Assembly (NCBI RefSeq): GCF_030272615.1
Contig: NC_081406.1
Coordinates: forward strand, 401,404,939-401,468,938
Direction of reading: 5' to 3'
Length of the DNA: 64,000 bases
Source of the DNA: Cryptomeria japonica
Taxonomy: Eukaryota; Streptophyta; Pinopsida; Cupressales; Cupressaceae
Below are positions 1 to 10,947 of this stretch, piece by piece. Under the pieces are notes generated by a model. That model was given only the letters and a program-made list of their open reading frames with translations, was not told where the DNA came from and ran no database searches. Within the stretch, counting starts at the first letter, position 1. Every line of letters starts with the position of its first letter. A program made the translations under genes and the position numbers.

Positions 1-2830
1 GGTTGTTCTTCTGAATAAGCACATCATCATAGAATAACTGAGGTTGGAAAATATTGCTGAGTAGAAGATTGCCCTCATTCATTGCATCTCTAATGGCCTT
101 TTCTGCCTTCTGGTGATAAGACCGAAGCTCTGTTAGCTTTTTCATCAGGGCAGTGTCCAGAGCCTTTTAATGTGCCTTCTTTGCATTTGCTTCTGCGACT
201 TCTTCCAGGCTTTGTACCTGGTCTTCTACAACTGACCATAGGAGCTTCAATTGTGCAAGTGAGGAATCGGTACTGGAAAGGTTCGTACCAGGTATTAAAC
301 TGGTAAGTGTTTCCACTGCAGTTTGGATAACATCTTCCTCCTTTTTCCTCCTTAGAGCATCCAATCACTCTTGAGCGAGCTTAATGCTCTGCAACAACTC
401 CGATTCATTTGCAGACTGGAGATCAATAGGATTGGTAATTGTAGCCAGTTTGTCCTAACTACCGGTTGCCATTGGAGTCTCCACCTATGTGCTCTTTTCT
501 GCTACTTCCTTGTCCTTGGCTTTTTGCTGGTCTTCTAGAGCCTTCCGCTACTCCTCTTCCTCTTTCTTTCTTTTCTCTTCTTCTTGTTTCTTCTCTTCAT
601 CTTTTTGCTTCTTCTCTTCTTCATTCTTCTTCTTCTCCTCTTCCTTCTTCCTCTTTTCCTCTTCATGTTTCTTCTCTCCCTCTTTCTGCTTCTCCTCTTC
701 TTTCTTTTCTTCCTCCTTCTTCTTCGTCTCTTCCTCTTGTTTCTTGTTTTCCTCTTCTTTTCTCTTCTTCTCCTCTTCTTTTTGTTAATCCTCTTCATCT
801 GCTTGTTTCTTCTTTTTAGCTTCCTATTGTTTCTTTTCTTCTTCTAGCTTCTTTTCCTATCCTGGTCCTTCTGATGGTGCATCATGAGTAACATTTTCAC
901 CATCTAAGACATCTACATAAATAGGGTTCATTTGTTCCTTGACCGGTTCTTCTTCACTATCATACACCTCATCCAGTTTTCTAGTTTTCGGTTCTCTCTT
1001 AGCATTTTTGTTGTCTTCAACCACTTGATGCATCTTAAGAGCTTCTTGAGCATGAGTATGTGTATCCTTGATCACTTCTTGAACCTTTCCTTCCAGTAAC
1101 AAGAGTCTTCTTCTTCTCATGAAGAAGAGGCCTTTGTATTTATTCATAACTTCAAAAAGTTCTGAATTTGATACATCAAGAAAATGTTGAGAAAATATTT
1201 TCTCCCTCATTTCCTGTTCCTTTTCTATGGCAATGCGCCATTTATTTTAAAAAGAATTATACAAAGAATCTAGTGTCTTAGATCTAATTTATGAAGGTGA
1301 CCGGTCATTAAAACATAAATACTTAATGATTTCCTGTTCAACTGCTTCCTTTTCATCATCATTGAAATCATCAAAACAATCAATTAAATCATTAAGCACT
1401 TTTCTCCTAATATTATTTATAGTTCTTTGACAATGTGTCAAAGGTTTGTAGGAAGAAATGTCAATATTTACCAGTGCAGATGATGTCGGTTCATTCTTTG
1501 TCTTTTTCTTTGTTTTCCTAGTCTTCTTCTTAGGTGGTTCTTCTGAGTCAGGTGTATTTCTTTTTGTCTTCCGCTTCCTCTTGAAGACTTTTGCAGGTGC
1601 CGCTTCCGGTTTCTTCTTAACTGGTGACTACTTGGTCACTTTGGAATTGGCTGCAGTAATCAATGCCGATGTTGAAGGCACTGCCTTTCCTTTCTTTTCA
1701 GAGGGTTCTACAACCGGTGCAACCCTTTCCAAATAGGTGCCGGTTCTCTTTTCCTTAGGATCAAGGGGTGAGGAGATTAGGGTAGAAGCATACCCATCCA
1801 ACATATCATTCATTACCTCATAGCCCGTAGGCTCTACTTCTTCCTGCCTAGGCTCAACAGCCTCCATTAAGCATTCATCCACTTTGATGATATAGCAGAT
1901 GTCTTCCTCATACTTTTTGACTAAATCACTAGATATTCTTATCCTTTGGCTCATCTTGTGTCTGAACTCATCAAAGTATTTATTCAGTGCTTTTGGATAG
2001 CCGGTTCCAACTGCTTGTAGGCTCTCCTTGATTTGTTTTGTCACCAGTTGGTCGATGAACCACTGAATGTCACCTACTACTAGACATCAGCCTTGAAAGT
2101 AAAAGAACAACCCAACCAGTAGTTGTCCGAACTTGAATCTTAGTGAATTGTCCTGTTTGATTGACTTAAGATTCAACATAAGTTGTCTTTGCATACACAT
2201 GCACAGATCAAATGATGCATCCTCCTTGATCATCCTGTAAGTGGCATTTACTGCTGTAGCAGAGACATAATTAATTTTGCTAGGAGAGGATGCTGGGTAA
2301 GCTATCACCATGTAGGCATACTTGACTAGATTGTCCTTGATTGAGTTGATGGTCATGCCATGTGAGTCGCTCACTAAACTGGTGAGCTTGGACATTTCAG
2401 TCTTGTTGACCTTCCTTAGGGCTAGCACTTCCCCTGTATTTCAAAAATTAGTGACGGCATGAATCACTTCCGGTGTGATATCATGCGTCCGCTCTAGGTA
2501 CATCTTATCACTGTGTACCTTGCTTAGAATAATGCGAATGTGATTATGCGAAAATTCTTCGAGAAAGTAAACTGCATTTTGGAGTTTCTTCTTTTCCAGA
2601 ATGTTGAATTCTAGTTTAATCTTCTTATCCTTTCCACAGAATAAGCTCAGCTGGGAATGGATCATAAGGGACCCTAGGTCTTCGATTTTGCATTCTATGT
2701 AATCAGAAATCCCTTCTTCTACTATAGCACCAGTCAGTACTAGAGACAAGGCATTATATTTTGACTTTCATTGTATGAAGTCCATAGAATCGACAGTTGC
2801 ACTAGAACTATCATGAGATGCGGAAGCCAT
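1..2830 (-). pseudogene. ORF2: large protein of unknown function with C-terminal charged coil (decayed)
   Basis: Starts MASASHDSSS at 2830. The same frame stays readable to about 167, some 890 codons, with stop codons as the only clear breaks. The N-terminal 400 or so residues form the part shared with the two other copies: a segment around ILSKVHSDKMYLERTHDIT, one around GMTINSIKDNLVKYAYMV, then KFGQLLVGLFFYF and KYEEDICYIIKVDECLMEAVEP. After a Lys/Arg-rich stretch (KKKTRKTKKK) comes a strongly acidic/basic repeat of K and E (roughly 860-530), a probable long coiled coil. No polymerase, integrase, protease or RNase H motif is present. I do not recognise the family. A distant link to the plant 'putative transposon protein' domains is a guess. 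It may be an acquired host sequence or a highly diverged structural protein. Confidence 0.6.
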
Positions 2831-3274
2831 GATAAATGAAGAATTATGAGAAATACCTTCACAAATTGAAATTATGGCTTCGCAATTTGAACTTCACTTC
2901 ACACTCCTTCGGTTACTAAAATACCGCTTTGCATTCTTCACTCCTTCAACATATGATAGCTTTAGATTCTTCTCCAAATTTTGATAAACTCTTTAAATCA
3001 TGGTGTAAATTGCTTTCCTTCGCTTTGCACTCAAAAAACTTCTTCGCTCAAAAAATGATAAGTGAGAAATGATTTCAAAATTCCTTTTAAACAGGTTCTC
3101 CACCTACCATAATAAATGCTCCAATATTAGGGCGTAAACCCTAATTTGCCTTTTAGCATTTCCAGACTTCTGCCACCTGACAAGTATCTCATACCGGTTA
3201 AGGTCTTTTACTGGTGTAAACTGACGGTTCCAAGTATTTCGCCATTTGCTCCACCTAAGCTTTCCTAATGCTTA
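2831..3274 (-). other. ORF1-ORF2 spacer of copy 1
   Basis: A non-coding gap of about 445 bp separates the two reading frames. Gaps of about 370-390 bp lie at the same place in the other two family copies. I see no conserved protein in it. The stretch before the ORF2 ATG is AT-rich, like a plant 5' leader. How ORF2 is translated (a separate or spliced RNA, or an internal start) cannot be told from sequence. Confidence 0.5.
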
Positions 3275-4549
3275 GTTTGTCGGTCTCGTGATTTCCACAC
3301 TAGGTGCAGAAACAGGTTCTTCTTGCAACACCGTTGGTTTCTTTTTCCAGGTTTTGTTCATATCCACTTCAACAGTTTCAATATCAATCTTTCCTTCTGG
3401 AGTGACTGGTATGTCATCTAATATATTCTTTCTTGTTCTATAGAATTTGGCAATGTGACCCAGTTTGTTGCAATGATAGCAGACCATTCCAGGTGCTCTC
3501 CAAGGTCCATTATTCATGTTACCGTTCTTCCTCCTGCATGTTGCAGTAGTGTGACCATGACAATGATAGATCAAAAAGTTTTCTCTCCATCCGGTTTCCG
3601 CTTGATAGATACTGCTTCTTGACTGATGATTAAAGGAATTAAACCGATTGTGATTTCAGTTCACAAAAGGTTCCTGACCAACTCCTTGAGTCCTCTGAGG
3701 ATATCTTCCAGTGTTGTTCATAACAGACCTATATTCATATGCTCTATGCCCAAACTTTTTGCATGTGTAACAATTACCATTGAACTTATTGGATCTAGGT
3801 ACATTGTTTATAAAGTAAGGAAAATTATTGTAGGCTTTTCTCCTACACACATTGGCAGTATGTCCTTTTTTAAGACAATTAAAACAAACAAATTTAAACT
3901 TTTGCTTACCTTTATCCTTTGATGCCAGTTGTTTCTTTGATGCTCCAGCATTTGTACTAGAGGTCTCACCTTCCTCATGACTAGAATAACCAAGTCCATC
4001 AGTATTCTAGACAGGTTTGGCAGATTCAAGCTTTTGCTCTAGCTTAACAGTACTCTTGTTGAACTGAGCAACTATTTCCTTTGACTTGAAGAGTTCTTTG
4101 GAAATAGTAGCATTTATTTCCATCAAGTTTGCATTCTTGGAGATGGCCATGTTTAGTTCTCCTTGCATGTCTTCCATTTCCACTTTGCTCACATGGAGTT
4201 GAGCAGTTAGGACACTGATCTCTTGCTTAAGCTTGGAGATTTCATGATCTTTGTCTTTTACCAGATCTTCAACTTTCCTCTAGTTCTCAAGCTCTTGGTG
4301 TATTCGAATAGTTAGTCCTTCCAACTCTTTTCTCAGGTTGGAATTGGATTCATTCATCTTTTCTACTTCTTGAATCAGGGCTTCCATGTCCGCTTCATCA
4401 GACGAATTATTTTCAGATAGCTCCATCAGTTTTTCAGCATGTTCTCTCCTTTTTGGCTGAGAGGCCTTATATTTGACCATAAGATCATCATAGGCTTGCT
4501 CAGACTGAGTGAGCTGATGAGTAAGTTCCCTCATAGTGTATTCCCCCAT
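3275..4549 (-). pseudogene. ORF1: coiled-coil Gag-like protein with four zinc knuckles (decayed)
   Basis: The start is the first ATG after the primer site (MGEYTMREL). The first 180 or so residues are charged and heptad-like, a probable coiled coil. A knuckle region follows with four positions: CFNCLKKGHTANVC is intact; CYTCKKFGHRAYEY and CYHCNKLGHIAKFY have lost the last Cys; and one near 3555 has lost its first Cys. Stops interrupt the coil (near 4280 and 4007) and the region between knuckles. The layout matches a retroviral-type nucleocapsid, which packages RNA in virus-like particles in the cytoplasm; that role is inferred. It is homologous to 10948-11964 and to 9626-16639. Downstream of the knuckles the protein ends in a charged tail with no protease. 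Confidence 0.7.
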
Positions 4550-4585
4550 ATTTATTTCCAAGTAGTTAGACTTATAGAAAGGTTG

Positions 4586-4597
4586 GCTCTGATACCA
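4586..4597 (-). other. Primer-binding site (initiator Met tRNA)
   Basis: The minus strand reads TGGTATCAGAGC two bases downstream of the LTR end. This is the usual plant LTR-element match to the 3' end of initiator methionine tRNA. It fixes the LTR boundary and the direction of the element. Confidence 0.85.
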
Positions 4598-4599
4598 AT

Positions 4600-5780
4600 T
4601 GATTAATACTAAGAGGGGGGGTGAATTAGTATGCCAAAAATCACTGTACCTAAACACTTTACTAGACTACCAGTAAATCGGTAAAATAGTTTAGCAGACA
4701 AACCAGTTAGCACACATGCAAACCAAATAGCAAATAATGCATTCACCCGTAGAAGCACAAACACCATAACAGAAGAGATTTTGATGTGGAAACCCAAATG
4801 GGAAAAACCACGGTGAGATGGAACTCAAAAGTAACTATTTGCACAATAGGAACCAGACCGGTTAAGGTCAGACCTGTTAAGGTCATACAATGTTCTCTAC
4901 TAGAACAGATCCTGTTAGGAATCTCAATCTTTTCTAGGAGATAAGTCTGGTTAAGGACTACCTTGCTAGAGGATTTTAGATCCACAGATGTCAACCACCT
5001 TGTTAGAGGATTTACAAAAGGCTTTTGGGCCTACCCAGTTAAGGGCTTCAGACTTGTCAAAGATGTGAGTAATCTACAAGTGAGTGATCTAGCAAATAGG
5101 ACAAATTGCTTGGTTAGATCCTTGATAGCTCATTCATAATGCATACCAGCATTATTTCAGTCTTCCACACATTCACACTCTGCCTCTTCTCGCAGACCTA
5201 ATCTTCTCTTCTGTATTTACCCTTACAAAAACTCATCAACCACCTTAAACCCTAGCAACAACTAAAACCCTAGACATGATGTCCTTATAAAGGAATCTGA
5301 TTTCATGTCGGTCCAATAGGATTACATTACAATTACCTAGGTTCAATGCATCTAGACATATTCTGTAACATGACACAAAAAGCACCGTTAAAGTGTCGAC
5401 ACCACCAAACAATCGGTGGATGGTAACTCATCACAAAATGTCAGTTGGTAACTCATCATAGAGTATTACCGGTTAAAAAAAAATACTGGTTAAAGCAAAA
5501 TACTGGTTGCCGGTTTGACAAAATGAAGACTGGGAAATATGAGATGTGTCGCTTTGTTTCTTCATACTGCTTGAGAGCCTCGAACCGCTTGGGGTCTTCA
5601 TACCACTTTAGATTGGTAAACACTTTCTGGAAAACATCGATAGTCTAAAGACTATAATACACCATACTGGTTGGAACAAATACCGGTTGAGCTTTAACTT
5701 ATACATACAAAAAGTGACCTCAAATCAAGTGTGTGTTCATTAATGACAATCACAAGCATCAATCATACAAAATGCCAACA
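4600..5780 (-). repeat. 5' LTR of non-autonomous element copy 1
   Basis: On the minus strand it starts TGTTGGCATTTTG and ends TATTAATCA, directly before a primer site, giving TG...CA ends. It contains a C-run near its 3' end, the GTGGTTTTTCCC block seen in the other Copia-type LTRs here, repeated 'cctctaacaaggt'-like phrases also seen in the LTR at 57351-58768, and several ACCGGT palindromes. The partner LTR is outside the window, so the right end rests on the TGTTGG terminus alone. Confidence 0.7.
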
Positions 5781-8589
5781 TTCTCTGCTCTAACAACCCA
5801 TATAGCTAAGAAGTACAAAAATAAAATAAAATTTTGCATTGCATCGCATATAGGTTTCTTTTTTTTTAATGATCGCATTCATAAATTTTTGCATTTGCAT
5901 ATAGAAGCATCAACAAAACAAGGCAATTGTCCAAGTTTATCATTTGTTTGCATTCAAGAGAAACAATGGGCATCTCCTTTCTTAGATATTCGGACATGAA
6001 GTCTTTCAGGTCCTAAGGTCATTCATTTTCAACATTACCCTGTGACGATGATTTACTTATGGTTGGGTAGTGATTTCACTATTTGAGACTAGTTAACCTA
6101 AAATATATCAATTGCTATATCACAAACACATTAATAAAATCTCTCTTTCATTCTAGACACCTAGTTGATCATATGACTAGTGAAAAATCTTAAATTCTAC
6201 TTCAGCACCACTGTAATTGTCACACCCAAGTAGGTCTCATTACTTACAAGTCAAGGCAAGAAAAAGAAAAAAGAAAAAGTGTTATACCAAATATTCATCT
6301 CAAGGCAAAAGAGTAATGATATATAACTGAAATATCATGCATCCAAGTGCAACACAAAGCTTGAATATGAGAACATGCGAGTAACTACATCAGGGCTATG
6401 AATGTTTGTTGGCAATGGAGCAATATGTGAGAAATTATAGTATGTAACCTCGTCAGAGCTCTACAAGCTTGATGGAAATGAGGCTCTATTCAGGATGCTT
6501 TTGAGGTTAGGATAATCCACATAACTAGTCATATAGGATGCTAAGGATATTTAGTGAACATAAGAGCATGAATCAACTCATTTGTACTCACATGGGAAAA
6601 ATAAGATCAAAGTTTCAAGAACCAATGGGGAAGTTTTCTACATCTCCATTTGTAAATCCTAGTCACTAAGTGTGTTAATTTGGATGTTCTAAGGGACCTT
6701 AAGGATCAATTAACCGCTTATCTATAAAATGTTTTGTACCTCCAACTCAATTGGTGTATTAAATGCTAAACAAACACAATCATCCTTGTTCAAATAAGAA
6801 ATGCATCTTCATCATGCATATGAAATTAACATAGGCCATGTCAAAAAATCATTGTCTCCACATGCATTATACAAATCATCATGTCATATAGGCCTACATA
6901 CTAGGGGCATAGCTGAAAAATCCTAAATATCATAAAAAGTCCTAAAAAAATCAAAAAAATCATAAAATATCTTGAAAAAATCCTAAATATCATATCAACG
7001 TAAATTTGGCATTTCCTGTTTTATTTCCCGCTTTCCTGCATCTTTGCTTTACTCTTTGATATTTCATTGATATTTTCTTTTTGTATTGTCTTTTAAATTG
7101 ATTTTTGTTTATTATTCCCTCTAAGTAACTCACGGAAGTCTATCTTGACTAAGAGGAGCAAGGACCAGGGGCATAATACTTGTCTTGTTTTCTGCTTGTA
7201 GGAATAATTCTGATGATCTGAAAACATCTTATAAGATGGGTGTCTGTGATAAGTTCCTTCACATCAAGGTGAAATCACCACATATACCTCGACTTTGTTT
7301 ATTTGTATGCTTCAGGGAGGTTGGAATCATTTCCTTGTCTGTTTTGAGTAAATTTATTTATTATGCAATCTAGATGCATGCTTAATCTGTCATAGGATAT
7401 GAATGATAAAAGGGTCATTGTAGACAAGATAATCAATATTGATATGAAAAGGAAGGAATTTTTCTTTGTCGAGTGTGTTACACGCAAGTAAAATTTAGGT
7501 CTTCCTGGCTCTTCATGCCTTGATGCTTATGTTCATTTTCTATATTGTAAAATGCTCAATGATGATAAATACGCATACCAAATCCAGTGACTAAGTTTTA
7601 GGTTGCATTCATACTATGTTTTGTATTTATAGTGATTTCTACATGATAACATTATTCTCTTCATCCTTTGAATATGAGACTGAATTTGAAACAATCATCA
7701 TTCTTCATTAATTTCATGATCAAAATCAAAATCTAACGTCAATTTTCAATATTGACCACTTGGCACTTTCATCTCCTGGTCAATCTTTACATCACTTTAC
7801 GCCCAAATCTTTTCTGAATCAACTCTAATCTCAATTTAATTCTTAAATTTATCTTCGTGCTCAAATTATCATCGTTAAATCACAATTATTAAATTGCCTA
7901 AAATCACTGCAATCTCTTTATCTTTCGATTTCACTCTTGAGGAGGCATACTTATTACATCATCAAAAGTTGAGAATTTTTTTTCAAATCTTCATCTAAAG
8001 TCAAGAAAAAAATATTTTCAAATCAAATATTAATCAAACTTCAATCAATCTCTAGGGGCATATCAGTTTCATCGCACCAAATCAAGCTAATATTGTCTTC
8101 ATCTAAATCAGTTTGTTAACAGTAATTAGTTGCATCGCATCTCATCAAGGTGCTTATTCATTTAAACCTAATCAAGGGTTTAAAGAGTCTTTTGATAGTG
8201 ATTACACGCTCAATCCAAATAGGTGTTCATTTTCATCGCATCAAATCAAACTGGACATTTTGTTCGCTAATCAGTTCTTGTTCAATCAAGTTCAAAATTG
8301 GTTTTATCTCTTCGCTCAACCAATTCTAGTTCAATCAAGTTCTAGATTGGTACTCGTTTCTTGATCCGTCAAGTTCAATAATGGTATCTCTCTCTTCATT
8401 AGTCCTAGTTCAATCAAGTTTAGGGTTAGTATCGCTTTAATCAAAATGTTCAGTTTCATCTTCAAATCAAACTGAACATCTCTCTCTTCATCGGTTTGTG
8501 ATCCATAAAGTTTGAAATTGATATCTCTTTGACATCAACTATTCTTTGAATCAATGCACTGCCCACACATCAATTCAAAGAGGGGAAAA
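5781..8589 (+). other. Probable 3' non-coding interior of a Tat-like Gypsy element
   Basis: AT-rich sequence without a credible gene. It carries phrases such as 'ctaggggcatag' and 'caggggcataatact' and ends in a purine run (AAGAGGGGAAAA, about 8578-8589) directly before a TGT...CACA LTR-like block. That layout is typical of the long untranslated 3' region of Tat/Ogre-type Gypsy elements. Assignment rests on layout and composition only; no coding domain of the element is in view. Copy 1 of the non-autonomous family was probably inserted at 5780/5781. Confidence 0.4.
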
Positions 8590-9600
8590 TGTATTACCCT
8601 AAAAATGGTCATCTAAACCATGGGCCCCTAACCTCAACTACATCACCAAGGTCCTAACCAAAGGAAATTAAATCAATCATGAGCACCTAATTAATTAATT
8701 CTCAATCATCAATGTCACATGAAAAATAAATCATTCTATATTAATTAAATATTTATTTAATAAATTAATCATTCCAAGTAAATCATTTTAATCAATTACC
8801 CTATTTATTTAATTAAATATCCTAACATATTTAATTATTAAATCAATTTGCCATTTAAATTGTCAAAAAGGAATTAATCTAAAAAAAGGAATTAAATTGA
8901 GAAAAGAAATCAACTTGAGATATTTCTTTTTCTAAATTTGAGATAACTTGAGAAATCTCAGAAAAGCAAGAAAAGAAATTAAATTGAATAAATCATTTTC
9001 TCTAAATAGAAAAATCAGAGCAAATCTTGAGGAAAGAAGTTTAGTTGAATTGAAGAGGCTTTTTCTAAATAAAGATCTTGAGAAAATAAGAGGAATGTGC
9101 ATGGAATCAACTAATTTTATCTCAAGTGCATGGAATCAACTAATATTATCTCCAATGCAAAATCAGACTTATAATCTCAATGCATTCAATCAAGCTTTAA
9201 TTGGAATTTATCTCAAGCTTAACTCAATCTAATCTTCTCTGAAACTGAATCAAAGCATCCAATTATTTCAATTCACCTGGATTGTGCTTTCTCTTGAGGA
9301 ATCTCAACCCCTCATCATTAATTGATCTTGATAGTTGGTCTCTCTTTGGATTCTCTATAAATTCAGCCTTTCATCTCTCATTCAAGACTCTGGAGATTTA
9401 TTGTTATTATGCAGTTTTTTCTCTAGAGTCATTGAGAATATTGTGCTTTGAGATTATTGCATCTTAGCTTTTTGCATATTTAGTTTAATCATTCATAGCT
9501 TAATCTTGTATCTATCTAGCTTAATCTTGCATCCAGTTAGCTTAATTTATTGAAGTGTTTGTGCCTTACAACTTACAAATTACCACTTTTCACACACACA
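8590..9600 (+). repeat. Probable 3' (or solo) LTR of a Tat-like Gypsy element
   Basis: Begins TGTATTACCC right after a polypurine run and ends CACACACACA, giving TG...CA ends. A TATA-like box (CTCTATAAATT, about 9351-9361) lies about 250 bp before the 3' end, where plant LTRs usually have it. A tandem duplication of about 29 bp ('gtgcatggaatcaactaat') sits at 9099-9150. No partner LTR is in the window, so both ends are provisional. Confidence 0.5.
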
Positions 9601-9625
9601 GGTGAAGGATGAAGAAGATCATATC

Positions 9626-10017
9626 ATGGAATATCAGGGTAAAGCTGATGAATGTGACAAGCTTGAAAGAGAGAATTTTGTCTTGAAGAATGAGATGCAA
9701 TCCATTGTGATGAGGCCAACTAAGGAGATTGAGTATTGGAAAAACAATGAAGAGAATCTATCACAATAATTAAAGGAAAGAGATGATGAATGCTTCAGGC
9801 TTACCCATGAGAATGATCAATTGAATCTTGAGTTGACACAATCCATAAATAATGGTAAAGAACTTGAAAGACAGATTGCTACCTTGGGAGATGCACTTGG
9901 TACTGCTAATGACTACAAAGACAAATTCAAAACTATCTTAGCAAGGCTTGATGAGATGCTGGAAAGTCAGAGACATGGAAAGGACATGCAAGGACTTGGA
10001 TTTGAGAAAGGATAATA
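9626..10017 (+). pseudogene. ORF1 of copy 2, N-terminal coil part
   Basis: Reads MEYQGKADECDKLEREN and continues as a charged helical stretch ending RLDEMLESQRHGKDMQGLGF. It aligns with the segment RLDDMLKKQKPDGDTIGLGF of copy 3. One in-frame TAA lies near 9769. After GLGFEKG the next codon is TAA, where copy 3 has GAA. The copy 3 insertion lies at this point, between the coil and the first zinc knuckle. Confidence 0.65.
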
Positions 10018-10876
10018 TGTTGGCATTCTACACTCAATGAGAATGGTTGATGTTGTTGTTGATGGCAACCAACCAGTAATAGGTTGAACTGGTTCACCGG
10101 AAACACAGACATCATCTACTGGCATCGGCAGGCACAACAAAGGCACATTCACCAGCATCCAAATTACATTGGCAATGAAGTATACTGGCACTCAGGCCAA
10201 CATGAGACAAAGTTTTGTTTATGTGAATTATATTATAAATATAATTAATTATTTGTACGCCAACTTGATGTATTGTAAAGACTCATATATGTATGAGATC
10301 TAATAAGTCATTTTTCGAACAAAAGGTAATAGAATGGAATAGAAGAATATTATGTAGAAGATAGCGAAAGGATTTTGTAATAATGCAGATAGGTTATGTA
10401 AGTGAATATCATTCACCGGAAAGGTTTTTGGTTAAGGTTTTTGGTAGAGCTTAAACTGGTATTGAATCAAGCATTATAGATGCTATTTTGAGCAGTGCAT
10501 TGTATTGGATTTAATTATCCATTTTGTAGTCAGTGAGACTTTTCTATTGAGCAGTGAGCTCTAGGCTATTGGCCTTCCTGCATGTGCAGGCCCATGTTGT
10601 AAGTAATATTTATTCATATTGGCCAATGAGTAAATATTGTGGGTCACAAATCCCACCGAGGTTTTTCCCACACCGGGTTTACTCGCCAAAACATCTTGTG
10701 TTATGGTATGCATTTATGTTGTCTCTGTTATTTCTCTTTGTTGCACTATTTCTTGTTTACTGGTACATTAATTTAAGTTGCAAAGTTATAAATAAGCTCA
10801 AATATTCTATAAACTGGCTAGACACTGATTCACTCCCCCCCTCTCAGTGTCTTTGGGACTACCATTGCATCTAACA
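10018..10876 (+). repeat. 5' LTR of copy 3
   Basis: Starts TGTTGGCATTCTACAC and ends CATCTAACA, followed by the primer site. It matches 15185-16042 throughout. It contains ACCGG-type motifs, the block CCGAGGTTTTTCCC (about 10666-10679) and a C-rich run just before the end, all shared with the Sirevirus-like LTRs at 26525 and 44919. A segment with GAGCAGTGAGCTCTAGGC (about 10549-10566) is nearly identical to the minus strand of those LTRs. Confidence 0.9.
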
Positions 10877-10878
10877 AT

Positions 10879-10889
10879 TGGTATCAGAT
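10879..10889 (+). other. Primer-binding site of copy 3
   Basis: TGGTATCAGAT, two bases after the LTR; the usual TGGTATCAGAG with one change. The sequence after it (CCTAGTCCTC, TTGCAAAA, TAACAACTTGAGGA) is nearly the same as the leader of the Sirevirus-like element (minus strand, 44918-44870). Confidence 0.85.
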
Positions 10890-10947
10890 CCTAGTCCTCT
10901 ATTTGCAAAATCCTAACAACTTGAGGAAGATTTTGAAACCAGTACTG

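Larger units (their letters stand above)
1..5780 (-). mobile_element. Non-autonomous LTR retrotransposon, copy 1, cut by window edge
   Basis: Reading the minus strand from 5780 down, there is a 5' LTR (5780-4600), a Met-tRNA primer site, a coiled-coil and zinc-knuckle ORF1 (4549-3275), a spacer, then ORF2 from 2830 running off the window. No reverse transcriptase, integrase, protease or RNase H motif occurs in the 4.6 kb of interior seen. The same order of parts recurs at 10018-16042 and in the split copy at 9601-20050, so I treat them as one family. The 3' LTR lies outside the window. Both reading frames carry stops, so this copy is dead as a protein source. Confidence 0.75.

Noticed and set aside
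466-847. Plus-strand open frames rich in Ser, Leu and Phe
   Set aside because: They are the antisense of the Lys/Glu-rich part of ORF2 on the minus strand; composition explains them.
5445-5648. Open frame of 67 codons
   Set aside because: Inside the minus-strand LTR of copy 1, no recognisable features.
9585-9610. Possible intron 3' splice site (CACACACACAG followed by GTGAAGG)
   Set aside because: The position is better explained as the end of an LTR abutting the truncated copy 2; no matching upstream exon.
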